42,304 nucleotides of DNA, taken from CAVLCC01 sp963624975 (GTDB taxonomy: Bacteria; Actinomycetota; Coriobacteriia; Coriobacteriales; CADBOM01). The translations under genes and the position numbers were made by a program. The notes under the pieces were generated by a model. It ran no database searches. It worked only from the letters and a program-made list of their open reading frames with translations, and was not told the DNA's origin. Of this stretch, positions 34,136 through 42,304 are shown piece after piece; the first letter of the stretch is position 1; every line of letters begins with the position of its first letter. Location of the stretch: positions 1 through 42,304 of the forward strand of contig CAVFRF010000062.1 in the NCBI GenBank assembly GCA_963624975.1, in the 5' to 3' direction.

Positions 34136-35347
34136 CTACAGGGCGTTGACGATCCTCTCGGTGTCCTTGGCGATCTGCAGCTCCTCGTCGGCTGCCACGA
34201 CCACGATCTTGACAGGCGAATCGTCGGCGGAGACGACCTTGTACACGTCGTCGCCCACGCGGCCGGCGTTCTTCTCCTTGTCGATCTTCATGCCGAGGTG
34301 CTCGAGGCCGGCGAAGACCTGCTCGCGGATGATGTCGCTGTTCTCGCCGATGCCGGCGGTCATCACGACGCAGTCGGTGTGGTCCATGATGGCGAAGTAG
34401 GAGCCGATGACCTTCTGGATCCTGTACACGTACATCTCGAGAGCGAGCTTTGCATCCTCGTTGCCGTTGTTGGCGGCCTCCTCGACGGCGCGCATGTCGC
34501 TGTCGACGCCGGACACGCCCAGGAGTCCGGACTCGAAGTTCATGAGGTGGTCCATCTCCTCGGGGGTCTTGCCCTCCTTCTGCATGATGTACACCACGAT
34601 TGCCGGGTCGATCGAGCCGCAGCGGGTGCCCATCATGATGCCCTCGAGCGGGGTGAGGCCCATGCTGGTGTCGATGCACTTGCCGCCGGAAACGGCCGAG
34701 ATGCTGCCGCCGTTGCCCACGTGGCAGGTAATGATGTTGGCGTCCTCAACGTTCATTCCGATGGCCTCGGCGCCCTTCTGAGCCGCATAGCGGTGCGAGG
34801 TGCCGTGAGCGCCGTAGCGCCTGATGGCCATGTCGGTGTAGTACTTCTTGGGGATAGCGTAGCGGTAAGCCTTCGGGGGCATGGTCATGTGGAAGGCGTT
34901 GTCGAACACGAACACCTGCGGAACGTCGGGCAGGATGGAGCGCGAAAGCTCGACGCAGGCGGCCGCATGCGGGTTGTGCAGAGGAGCCAGAGCACCGCAG
35001 ATCTTGACCTTCTCGAGCGAGTCGTCGGTCACCAGCACGCTCTCGGCGAAGTACTCGCCACCAGACACCACGCGGTTGCCGATGCCCTTGATCTCGTCGA
35101 TGGAGGAGACGGGCGACTTCTCGTCGTTCTGCAGGAAGTCGAGCAGGATGCCCAGCGACTGGGCCACCGAAACGTCGAGTCCGAGGTCGCGGTCGATAAC
35201 CTTCTCGCTGCCAACCTTCACGGTGATGTGAGCCAGGTCGGTGCCGATGGCCTCTGCCACCGTCTTCATCAGGCACTTGGGGCCTTCCGTGTCGAGCAGC
35301 TGGCTCTTCATGCTGGAGCTGCCTGCATTAACAACCAAAACGAGCAT
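34136..35347 (-). CDS. ackA: Acetate kinase
   Basis: 403 residues, full family length. It makes ATP and acetate from acetyl phosphate in fermentation. Motifs: VVNAGSSSMKSQL at the N-terminus, FDNAFHMTMP, YGAHGTSHRY, HVGNGGSISAV and a TAGIGENS block. GGAGG lies 5 bases before ATG 35347, and a good promoter is found 150 bases upstream. The usual partner pta is not adjacent on either side, so phosphotransacetylase must be encoded elsewhere. Confidence 0.96.
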   Translation of the reverse strand: MLVLVVNAGSSSMKSQLLDTEGPKCLMKTVAEAIGTDLAHITVKVGSEKVIDRDLGLDVSVAQSLGILLDFLQNDEKSPVSSIDEIKGIGNRVVSGGEYFAESVLVTDDSLEKVKICGALAPLHNPHAAACVELSRSILPDVPQVFVFDNAFHMTMPPKAYRYAIPKKYYTDMAIRRYGAHGTSHRYAAQKGAEAIGMNVEDANIITCHVGNGGSISAVSGGKCIDTSMGLTPLEGIMMGTRCGSIDPAIVVYIMQKEGKTPEEMDHLMNFESGLLGVSGVDSDMRAVEEAANNGNEDAKLALEMYVYRIQKVIGSYFAIMDHTDCVVMTAGIGENSDIIREQVFAGLEHLGMKIDKEKNAGRVGDDVYKVVSADDSPVKIVVVAADEELQIAKDTERIVNAL

Positions 35348-35495
35348 CTGGACCTCCTATGTCCTCTGTGGAAAGTACGGCCGACCCGCTTCAAGACCTG
35401 CGCGGCCTGCGGGCGAGCCGCTGCCTTCTCCTGTCGTCGAAGGCGTTTGCTGGATTGCCGGTGATTTGCGATTACCCCTGAAAACACCACTTCGC

Positions 35496-35524
35496 AGAAT
35501 AGTTTTGCAGCGGTGCCGGGTCAA
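35496..35524 (-). promoter_or_regulatory. Promoter of ackA
   Basis: Minus-strand -35 TTGACC (35524-35519) and -10 TATTCT (35501-35496) with 17 bases between. The start is expected near 35489, giving a leader of about 140 bases. The rest of the 314-base divergent gap (35348-35661) holds no gene; the promoter of the rightward reductase was not resolved. Confidence 0.65.
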
Positions 35525-35661
35525 GCCAAAACGCCCGCCCAATCGGGTATGAAAGCGTATATGGCACGCTTGACGGAAGCCAACATTCCCTCACCCGGGG
35601 AGCGGGCGTACACTCTTTTGGGGATTCTGGATTTGCAACGAATACGCGGATGAGGAGCAAC

Positions 35662-36822
35662 ATGTACTACAACGAGCTTTGCGGAGAGAAGGTTTCGGCA
35701 CTGGGATTCGGAGCCATGAGGCTGCCCGAGACCGAGGTCGCAGACGAGGCGGGCGTGCTGCGCAAGGACGTAGACGAAGCGGCCGTCGAGCAGATGGTGG
35801 ACTACGCGATCGAGCACGGCGTGAACTACTTCGACACCGCCTGGGGCTACCACGGCGGCAAGTCGGAGGTGGCGCTGGGCAAGGCGCTGGCCAAGCACGA
35901 CCGCGGCAGCTATTTCCTCACCGACAAGTTCCCCGGCTACGACGTGTCCAACTTCGGCAAGCACGAGCAGATCTTTGCCCAGCAGCTCGAGCGCTGCGGG
36001 GTGGACAGGTTCGACTTCTACCTCTTCCACAACGTGTGCGAGCTGAACATCGAGCAGTACATGGCCGAAGACAAGCTCCACACCGCGGAGTTCCTGGTCG
36101 CGCAGCGCGATGCCGGACGCATCGGGCACCTGGGCTTCTCGGCGCATGGCTCGCTCAAGGTCATCCAGCGTTTCGTGCGCAAGTTCGGCGACATCCTGGA
36201 GTTCGCGCAGCTGCAGGTCAACTGGATGGACTGGGACTTTCAGGAGGCCCGGGACAAAGTCGCGTTCCTCAAGGGACAGGGCATCCCGGTGATCGTGATG
36301 GAGCCGCTGCGCGGCGGCCGCCTTGTGAACCTCGACGACAGGAGCATGAGCGAGCTGGAAGCGCTGTGCCCCGGGCAGACCGCAGCCGAGTGGTCGTTCA
36401 GGTTCCTGCAGGGCATCGACGGGCTGCCCCTCACGTTGTCGGGCATGTCCGATATGCAGCAGCTGCAGCAGAACATCGCGACCTACGACTCGCGCCGTCC
36501 GCTCGACGATGCGCAGGCGGAAGCCCTCATGGGCATCGGCGAGCGCCTGGCCAGCAAAGATGCCGTGCCCTGCACGCGCTGCTCGTACTGCGTGACGCAC
36601 TGCGACCATCACCTCAACATCCCCGAGCTGCTGGCGCTGTACAACGAGCACATGTCTACGGGCGGCAAGGGCTTCATCGCCCCAATGGCCCTGGGCGGCA
36701 TGAAGGAGAACAAGCGCCCCAGTGCTTGCGTGGGCTGCCGCAGCTGCGAGTACGTGTGCCCGCAGGAGATCAAGATCTCGGATATCCTCACCAAGATGCA
36801 GAACGAGATTTCGGTTTGGTAG
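35662..36822 (+). CDS. Aldo/keto reductase with C-terminal ferredoxin-type 4Fe-4S domain
   Basis: 386 residues from ATG 35662, which follows GAGGAG by 5 bases (an ATG at 35650 overlaps that site). Residues 1-280 are an aldo/keto reductase barrel: LGFGAMRLPE, the Asp and Tyr of YFDTAWGYHGG, Lys in TDKFPG and His in LFHNVCE form the catalytic set. Residues 295-385 carry two cysteine clusters, CTRCSYCVTHC and CVGCRSCEYVC, for [4Fe-4S] clusters. This fused class is common in strict anaerobes and may use ferredoxin as well as NAD(P)H. The substrate is unknown. Confidence 0.88.
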   Translation: MYYNELCGEKVSALGFGAMRLPETEVADEAGVLRKDVDEAAVEQMVDYAIEHGVNYFDTAWGYHGGKSEVALGKALAKHDRGSYFLTDKFPGYDVSNFGKHEQIFAQQLERCGVDRFDFYLFHNVCELNIEQYMAEDKLHTAEFLVAQRDAGRIGHLGFSAHGSLKVIQRFVRKFGDILEFAQLQVNWMDWDFQEARDKVAFLKGQGIPVIVMEPLRGGRLVNLDDRSMSELEALCPGQTAAEWSFRFLQGIDGLPLTLSGMSDMQQLQQNIATYDSRRPLDDAQAEALMGIGERLASKDAVPCTRCSYCVTHCDHHLNIPELLALYNEHMSTGGKGFIAPMALGGMKENKRPSACVGCRSCEYVCPQEIKISDILTKMQNEISVW

Positions 36823-36905
36823 CAGCCGCTTAGACGCTTTCTGAGCCGCTGGGGTGCGCTCCACAACCGTTTACCTTGGCTAACTTTTGGATTTCGCCTA
36901 AATCC

Positions 36906-36934
36906 TTGCTTCCGGTAGGAAATACGCGTATAAA
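36906..36934 (+). promoter_or_regulatory. Promoter in the gap after the reductase
   Basis: Plus-strand -35 TTGCTT (36906-36911) and -10 TATAAA (36929-36934) separated by 17 bases. No rightward gene lies downstream before the terminator at 37088-37122, so the promoter should drive an untranslated RNA. Confidence 0.6.
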
Positions 36935-36940
36935 GTTAAC

Positions 36941-37122
36941 TGCAACGAACTTCAAGCGATTCGGCAACACCCGAAAACCTTTGCCGGAGAGTGCCGACAG
37001 AACGGAGCGTATCGAACTGATAAACGACGGGTCGGGCGGCGGCCCAAAACGCCGACTCGATCCACAATTATCCTCTCCTCTTTCCTATAGAAAAGGCCGG
37101 ACTCATCCCCCGGCCTTTTCTA
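36941..37122 (+). ncRNA. Candidate small RNA of about 180 bases
   Basis: Bounded by a strong promoter (36906-36934) and an intrinsic terminator (37088-37122). Internal pairing is plausible: CGGCAA/TTGCCG (about 36962-36986) and GC-rich complementary blocks around 37030-37065. The only rightward frame here runs through the terminator hairpin and shows no family features. Size is in the range of 6S RNA, but I cannot confirm that fold; the family is unknown. Confidence 0.4.
37088..37122. terminator. Bidirectional intrinsic terminator
   Basis: A perfect 13-bp stem TAGAAAAGGCCGG/CCGGCCTTTTCTA (37088-37100 with 37110-37122) with A-rich and T-rich flanks on both strands. It separates the rightward RNA and reductase from the leftward DUF2284 gene, whose stop codon lies 4 bases away. 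Confidence 0.85.
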
Positions 37123-37125
37123 TTT

Positions 37126-37710
37126 CTAGTACAGCACCATGGTGAAGTACACCACCGTCTTGCCGTCGTAGGAGGCGGTGAGGCCCAGCTTCTCGATGAG
37201 GTTGACCACCAGGATGCCGTGGCTCTCCATGGTCATGAGGCGCTGTTCGGGGTGGCGGCACGGTTCGCCGGGGCAACAGCATTCGTCGCAGATGGAGCAG
37301 CCGGCCGACAGGAAGTAGATCGGAGGCTGCGGGTTGTCGTCCAGCGATTCCTCGACCAAGCCATAATGTTCGAGCACCCGCACTCGCACTTCGCGCGTGA
37401 TTTCCTCATGCTGCTTGCGCACCGAGAGGCACGCCTTGAAGTCCCAGGCATCGGACACATCCCACACGGTGGAGAACACCAGGAACTGCCTGTAGCGGCC
37501 GATACGCTCGATGTTGTCCTCCACGCTGCCGGCATACGGCGGGCAGGCCCAGCTGTGCTTGTAGCGCTCGCAGTCGGTCTCGCACACGGTGAAGACCTTG
37601 TTGGAGAACATGATGTCGGCAGGCGAGCCGTAGGCGTACTCGCAAACCGGATACTCCGCGATCAGACCTTCGAGATAGCTTGCGATCTCCTGCTCGTCGA
37701 TGTTCTCCAT
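37126..37710 (-). CDS. DUF2284 putative metal-binding protein
   Basis: 194 residues, soluble. It has the cysteine pattern of DUF2284: CETDCERYKHSWACPP (46-61) and CSICDECCCPGEPCRHP (about 137-153), likely to bind an iron-sulfur cluster or other metal. The family is common in anaerobes and its function is unknown to me. It stands alone between a bidirectional terminator and the large surface-protein gene; GGAAAGG lies 14 bases upstream of ATG 37710. Confidence 0.82.
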   Translation of the reverse strand: MENIDEQEIASYLEGLIAEYPVCEYAYGSPADIMFSNKVFTVCETDCERYKHSWACPPYAGSVEDNIERIGRYRQFLVFSTVWDVSDAWDFKACLSVRKQHEEITREVRVRVLEHYGLVEESLDDNPQPPIYFLSAGCSICDECCCPGEPCRHPEQRLMTMESHGILVVNLIEKLGLTASYDGKTVVYFTMVLY

Positions 37711-37786
37711 ACGCTAAAGCCAAACCTTTCCAATCAACACTGCCTGTTGAAGGCACAGATTAAAGCCGGTGCCTACACAGCAAGTT

Positions 37787-37815
37787 GGGCGCGCCAGCCA
37801 TAGGCCGACGCGCCC
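37787..37815 (-). terminator. Hairpin after the large surface-protein gene
   Basis: A 7-bp GC stem GGGCGCG/CGCGCCC (37787-37793 with 37809-37815), 24 bases after the stop codon. On the minus strand AACTTGCTG follows, without a real T-run, so termination strength is uncertain. Confidence 0.45.
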
Positions 37816-37838
37816 ATAAGCTCAACTCCTTCTAGAGC

Positions 37839-40800
37839 CTATCCCTTCAGAGCCGCCTTGAACCAGCCCTCCACCGTGCTGTTCACGGCGCTGGTGCCGC
37901 CCAGGATCCAGCCTTGCGAGATAGATGCCCTGTTGCCCGCAACAACCTCCCGGATCGCGGTATAGCTTGCATCGTTCTCGGAAACCAGCATGATGGGCGA
38001 GCCGAACCTGACAGAAAGGCTCACACCGGTAAGCGCATCGGCGTAGTTCCATGCGTTGGCAATCGCAACATTGTCCACCGACAGCACATTCTCAGGCGAG
38101 AACGCACGCGACGAATCCAAGCCGCATTCCCACTCCACGATCTGCTGCGAGGTCTCGACGCGTCCTTCTCCCGCAAGCACCACGTACTGCTTGTCGTAGC
38201 CCAGCTGGCCCTTGACGGCGCTTGCGTTCACGGCAGCGCTGCCGCCCACGATCACGACCTTGCTAAAGCCGCCGTTCTTGATGGCCGAAACCTCCGCATC
38301 GTTGAGCACGCCGTCGACAGCGCCAAAGATCGGCGCGCCGTTGTTAGAGCAGTACGCGCCTACCGCAAGCGCGTCGGCGTAGTTCCACGCATTGGAAATC
38401 ACGCAGGTGTCGCCCCAGTTGTCGCCGCCGGCCTCGTAGATCTTCAAGCCCGTCTCGACTCTGCCGTCTCCGGCAAGCCTCTTGACCTGCATCACGCCCG
38501 ACAGCTTCTCGATTTCGTTCACCACCGAGTCGGACGCTGCAGCACTTCCACCTGCGACGTACACCACGGTGTCGCCCCTCGAGAGCCTGTCGATCTCGGA
38601 ACGGGCCTGGTCCGAAAGCGACTCGCCATCGGTGGTAACGATCGGCGCATTGTAGAGACCAGCCAGCGACGACGCGGAGAGCGCATCGGCGTAGTTCCAC
38701 GCGGTGGCCACGATGATGTATTTGCAGCTGCGGTCCTCGTCGAACGCCGTGCTCACGATGGACTTCATAGTGTCGATACGTGTGTTGCCATAAAGTCTGC
38801 CGTTGTCCCTCACCGTGAGGTCGAGGGTCTCCTCCACCATACCAAGCTCGCTCTCGAGCGTAACCACGACCTCGCTCGTGCCGGAAGCCTTGGGATTGCC
38901 CGAGATGGTGAGGCTGTCGGCATCGAAGCTCAGGCCGTCAGGCAGGCCTTCGACCGACACGCTCACGTCCGGGTAGCCCACGACCTCGAGGGTCTGCGAA
39001 TAGCTGCTGCCAACGTAGCCTGCATCCAGCGAATCGGTCGCAAGGCCCGGAGCCTCATTCACCGTGAGCGTGAAGGTCTTGGCATCGGAGCCCGTGCCGT
39101 TGTCGACTGCGAACTTCAGGTCGTAGGTGCCGCCAGTGCCCACTGCCGGCGTGCCGGAAAGCTTGCCGGTCTTGCCGTCGAAGCTCATGCCCTTGGGAAG
39201 GTCGCCCTCGATCGTCCATGCGAACTCCGCAGGTGCGCCCACAGCTTGCAGCTCGGCCTCGTAGGCCTCGCCCACCGTGGCAGCGCTCAGCGACTCGGTC
39301 GTTATCGCAGCCGGCGACGTGGTGCCCACCTCGAGCGCGAGGCTCTTGGTAGCGCTCTTGCCGGTGCTCTTGCTGGCCGCCTTCACGGTAAACGTGTGGC
39401 TGCCCTCGGCGCTGGTGCTGGGCGTTCCCGAAATCGTGCCGGTCGTCGCGTCGAGCGCAAGACCCTCGGGCAGCGAACCCGACTCCACGCTCCACTCGAA
39501 GTCCACCGGATAGCCCGAAGTGGCGATCTGCTGCGAGTATGCGAATCCGACCGCCGCGTCGCGCAGGGTGGTCGTCGTGATGCTCGGATCCTCGTAGACC
39601 CACATCACGTAACTCTTGGTGCTGGGATTGCCCACGCCGTTGGTGGCAGAGAGCGTGAACTGGTACGCACCGCCGCTGCCCACAGCCGGCGTGCCGGATA
39701 TGGTGGCCGTCGATGCATCGAACGCAAGTCCCTCGGGCAGCGACCCGGCGAGCGACCACGTAACCTCGGAAGGCACGCCGCTAGCCTTGAACGACACGCT
39801 GTAGGCCTCGCCCACTTCGCCCGAAGCCACGCTGGACGTGGTGATGGCCGCCGCCTCGCGGTACGGATCGATCTGAATCATCACCCGTACATTCGCACTC
39901 TCTCCAACAGAGCTTCTGGCGCGTACGGTAAATTCATATGGTCCCGCCTTCGTCGGCGTACCGCTGATGATGCCAGTGGCCTCGTCAAGTTCAAGGCCGT
40001 CGGGCAGCGAACCACTGTAGATCTTCCACGAATCCACCTTAGTCGGATAGCCCGCCGAAAGCTGCAGCCTCTGCGAGTAAGACACGCGCTCCATGCCCGT
40101 CGTCAGATCGCCGCCTTGCACTCGCGGATTCTCGTTCACCGTGAGGGTGAGCGTCTTGGAGGTCGTGCCCAGCGAGTTGGTGAGCATGAACCTCAGCTCG
40201 TAGGTGCCGCCGGTTCCCTTGTCCGCCGCACCGGAAAGCTTGCCCGTCGAAGGCTGGAACGAGATGCCCTTGGGCAGCGTGCCCTCGAACGACCACGTAG
40301 CTCCGCTCTGCGTGCCGATTGCCTCGAGCGTCGCCTCGTAAGCCGTAGACTCGCCCATGCTTGTTGTAGCTTTAGCATCCGGCAGCGACTCGGTGGTGAT
40401 CTTGGCCGGCAGCGTCTTAACCACGTTGAGTTCCAGCGTGTCCGTGGGACACGTGAAGTTGTAGTCGGGCGCGGTGCCCACCTGTCCGCCGGTCGTGTCG
40501 TTCTGGTACATCGTGTGGGGGAATTTGACCTCCAGCGTGAGCTTGCCCTCGATCTCGAACTTCTCGGTCTGATAGGTCACGTAGTCGGTCACATCGCGCG
40601 TCATGCCGTTGCTGTAGGTGGCCGTGACCTTCATGCCCGACGGGTCGAAGCTCTCCCCCACCTCGTAGTCGGTGCGGTCGGGCGGCGTGGTGATCTCGAT
40701 CTTCTCGATGGTCGAGCCGATCGCCATCATGTACGCCGAGTCGTTCTTTATGTAGATGGTGCCGTACTCGTCCACGATCGGGCTGCAGATGCAGTACTCC

Positions 40801-42304
40801 TGCTGGGTCTGCGCCGGGCAGAACAGCACGTCGGCCACGTCGTAGCTCTTGCCGTCGGTGCCGGTCTCGACCGTGCTGGTGATGGCCGCCGTCTGACCCG
40901 GCTTGTCCTTGAAGTACCTCACCTTGCCAGGCTTGTAGTTGTCCACGAAGTACACGTATGCATAGCCCTCGCTGTCCACATAGGCAGTGGTGCACACGCC
41001 GCTGGACTGCGGGCGGCCTCCAACCGGCACCGTGTAGGCGACGGTGTTGGTGGCCAGGTCGATCACGTCCACGCAGTGCCCGCTCTCGACTCCCGAGTAG
41101 CTGCTGCCCGCATCGGCGCCCACGTACGCGCGGCCATTGCAGATTATGGGAGTGGCGGTGCTGGACAGCTGGCCGTCGGAGTTGTCGTTCTCGAGGCGCA
41201 GCGTGGTGAGCGTGTCCTTGTCGAACTTGCCGTCCTCGCCGATCTTTACCGAGCAGAAGTAGCCGGCACGGCCCACCCAGTACATGCGCGACGTGTCGGG
41301 GTCGTAAACCGGAGTGCTCCTGATGTTGCCGATGTTCACGCCACCAGGGTACTCCGTGATGGTGTCGATGATCTTGCCGGTCCTGGTGTCGAACGAGTAC
41401 AGCGTGCCGCTGTAGCTGTTCTCGCCGGTCATATCCAGCACGGCATCGATGTTGCCGTTGTCGGAGCCCACAACCACGTAGTCCTCGGTGGCATACGAGC
41501 CGGCCCAGTAGTAGCCGCCCTCGTTGTAGTGCGTCCACAGGGCGACCTTGCTCTCCCGCTCCTGGCTCGGATCCTCGTCGGTTGCGCTCAGGCACACGAA
41601 GTCGCCCACGGCAGGCTTGCTTCCGTTCGACTTGTTCCAGAATCCGGTGTAGACCTTGCCATCGCAATACGAGATGGGGCTGTTGGGCTGTCCGCCGTTG
41701 GAGTTCTTGTACACCCACAGCGACTCGAGCGTGTCGGCGTTGAACGCCTGCACCTGACCGTTGCTGAGCGCCACGAACACCATGCCGTCGCCGTAGGTCA
41801 TGGGCGTGATGGCGAAGCTCGAAGTGCCCGCCATGGTGCCTGTCGCCACAGTCTCGCCCGTCACGGTATCGAGCTTGTAGATCTTGTCGCTTGCGTAGGT
41901 GTAGAGGTAGCCGTCGACGAGGATCGGGCATCCCGTCGCGGCCTTGTCCATGCCTTCGCCCAGCTTGTTGGCCCAGTAGAGCAGCGTGTCGTCAGACGAA
42001 GTGGGGGTCTTTGCACTCACCACGCTGTTGTTGTTGGAGTCGGCGCGGAAGTACGGCCACTCGGCCTCGATGGTCGGGTCGATGTTGGGATTCTCGGCCG
42101 CCTTTTCCAGCGTAGCCTCGATCTTGAGCCCGTCGGATGCAGTGAGGCTGCCCGTCGTGCCCTTGTAGCCCGAACACGCCACCGTGTACGTGTAGTCGTA
42201 GGTGTCGATGAGGGTGAAGGTGCCGTCGTCGTTGGGCTCGACCCTCAATCCCGAAAGGTCCTCCGTCACGCCCACCGTGGCATCGCTGGGCGACACCTCG
42301 AACG
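37839..42304 (-). CDS. Giant wall-bound surface protein: beta-propeller, Ig-like repeats, three CWB2 repeats (N-terminus outside window)
   Basis: At least 1487 residues; the frame is open to the window edge, so the start and signal peptide are missing. Numbering from codon 42296: a small beta domain (1-55); a PQQ-type beta-propeller (about 60-525) with repeated strands such as GYLYTYASDKIYKLDTVTGE and GMVFVALSNGQVQAFNADT; a Big_3-like Ig domain (530-630); six putative Ig (He_PIG-type) repeats (634-1160), each with a GxLPxGLxxDxxTGxISGTP-like block; and three CWB2 repeats (1165-1485). It resembles adhesins or substrate-binding surface proteins. It ends in the same wall-binding module as the B12-operon surface protein. 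Ligand unknown. Confidence 0.85.
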   Translation of the reverse strand, partial: FEVSPSDATVGVTEDLSGLRVEPNDDGTFTLIDTYDYTYTVACSGYKGTTGSLTASDGLKIEATLEKAAENPNIDPTIEAEWPYFRADSNNNSVVSAKTPTSSDDTLLYWANKLGEGMDKAATGCPILVDGYLYTYASDKIYKLDTVTGETVATGTMAGTSSFAITPMTYGDGMVFVALSNGQVQAFNADTLESLWVYKNSNGGQPNSPISYCDGKVYTGFWNKSNGSKPAVGDFVCLSATDEDPSQERESKVALWTHYNEGGYYWAGSYATEDYVVVGSDNGNIDAVLDMTGENSYSGTLYSFDTRTGKIIDTITEYPGGVNIGNIRSTPVYDPDTSRMYWVGRAGYFCSVKIGEDGKFDKDTLTTLRLENDNSDGQLSSTATPIICNGRAYVGADAGSSYSGVESGHCVDVIDLATNTVAYTVPVGGRPQSSGVCTTAYVDSEGYAYVYFVDNYKPGKVRYFKDKPGQTAAITSTVETGTDGKSYDVADVLFCPAQTQQEYCICSPIVDEYGTIYIKNDSAYMMAIGSTIEKIEITTPPDRTDYEVGESFDPSGMKVTATYSNGMTRDVTDYVTYQTEKFEIEGKLTLEVKFPHTMYQNDTTGGQVGTAPDYNFTCPTDTLELNVVKTLPAKITTESLPDAKATTSMGESTAYEATLEAIGTQSGATWSFEGTLPKGISFQPSTGKLSGAADKGTGGTYELRFMLTNSLGTTSKTLTLTVNENPRVQGGDLTTGMERVSYSQRLQLSAGYPTKVDSWKIYSGSLPDGLELDEATGIISGTPTKAGPYEFTVRARSSVGESANVRVMIQIDPYREAAAITTSSVASGEVGEAYSVSFKASGVPSEVTWSLAGSLPEGLAFDASTATISGTPAVGSGGAYQFTLSATNGVGNPSTKSYVMWVYEDPSITTTTLRDAAVGFAYSQQIATSGYPVDFEWSVESGSLPEGLALDATTGTISGTPSTSAEGSHTFTVKAASKSTGKSATKSLALEVGTTSPAAITTESLSAATVGEAYEAELQAVGAPAEFAWTIEGDLPKGMSFDGKTGKLSGTPAVGTGGTYDLKFAVDNGTGSDAKTFTLTVNEAPGLATDSLDAGYVGSSYSQTLEVVGYPDVSVSVEGLPDGLSFDADSLTISGNPKASGTSEVVVTLESELGMVEETLDLTVRDNGRLYGNTRIDTMKSIVSTAFDEDRSCKYIIVATAWNYADALSASSLAGLYNAPIVTTDGESLSDQARSEIDRLSRGDTVVYVAGGSAAASDSVVNEIEKLSGVMQVKRLAGDGRVETGLKIYEAGGDNWGDTCVISNAWNYADALAVGAYCSNNGAPIFGAVDGVLNDAEVSAIKNGGFSKVVIVGGSAAVNASAVKGQLGYDKQYVVLAGEGRVETSQQIVEWECGLDSSRAFSPENVLSVDNVAIANAWNYADALTGVSLSVRFGSPIMLVSENDASYTAIREVVAGNRASISQGWILGGTSAVNSTVEGWFKAALKG

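Noticed and set aside
36876..37145. An 89-codon plus-strand frame after the reductase
   Set aside because: It starts upstream of the promoter at 36906-36934 and runs through the perfect terminator hairpin; no family features.
37839..42304. Sixfold Ig-like repeats considered as a recombination hot spot or CRISPR-like array
   Set aside because: The repeats are diverged protein domains of about 85 residues coded in one frame; the DNA shows no uniform spacer-repeat structure.

Overview
The window looks like chromosomal DNA of an anaerobic, high-GC, Gram-positive (monoderm) actinobacterium, most likely class Coriobacteriia. I infer this from three things: secreted proteins ending in triple cell-wall-binding repeats (CWB2 type), the anaerobic (early cobalt) corrin pathway, and anaerobe genes such as a phenylacetate-CoA-ligase/ACT pair, acetate kinase and a 4Fe-4S aldo/keto reductase. 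No rRNA, tRNA, CRISPR array or insertion-sequence transposase was found.

Layout. (1) 193-4136 (-): two-gene heterodimeric ABC exporter behind a good promoter with a palindromic operator at the start site. (2) 4137-4935: gene-free stretch with 35-bp and 19-bp tandem repeats and a ~300-bp MITE-like element. (3) 4936-10044: MFS transporter (+), then thiamin pyrophosphokinase, ACT-domain protein and phenylacetate-CoA ligase (-), then a CmpB-type membrane protein (+). (4) 10055-31226 (-): a ~21-kb run of 19 close or overlapping genes. Its transcript begins about 31869 and carries a cobalamin riboswitch and an intrinsic terminator. In transcription order it holds a secreted CWB2 protein with repeated beta modules, a membrane-anchored surface protein with the same module, an ExbB-like channel, a DUF2149 (ExbD-like) partner, a small lipoprotein, a binding protein, a permease and an ATPase. 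These are followed by CbiD, CbiL, CbiF, CbiG, CbiH, CbiJ, CbiET, CbiA, CbiP, CbiC and a spermidine-synthase-like protein. (5) 32229-36822: Pfs and LuxS (-), acetate kinase (-) and an Fe-S aldo/keto reductase (+), with a second MITE-like copy between pfs and luxS. (6) 36906-37122: promoter and terminator of a likely small RNA. (7) 37126-42304: a DUF2284 protein and the 3' part of a giant CWB2 surface protein with a beta-propeller and six putative Ig repeats.

How it fits together. The B12 operon encodes every step from cobalt-precorrin-2 to cobyric acid. Upstream of those genes, under the same riboswitch, lies what looks like a complete monoderm uptake route: wall-bound and membrane-anchored surface proteins, a lipoprotein, a BtuFCD-type ABC importer and a proton-channel pair of the ExbB/ExbD type. 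An ExbB/ExbD-like motor has no obvious job in a cell without an outer membrane. Its linkage to B12-regulated surface proteins sharing one beta module is the best candidate here for an undescribed system: PMF-assisted corrinoid (or cobalt-chelate) capture across a thick wall. Cobaltochelatase, adenosyltransferase and nucleotide-loop genes are not in the window.
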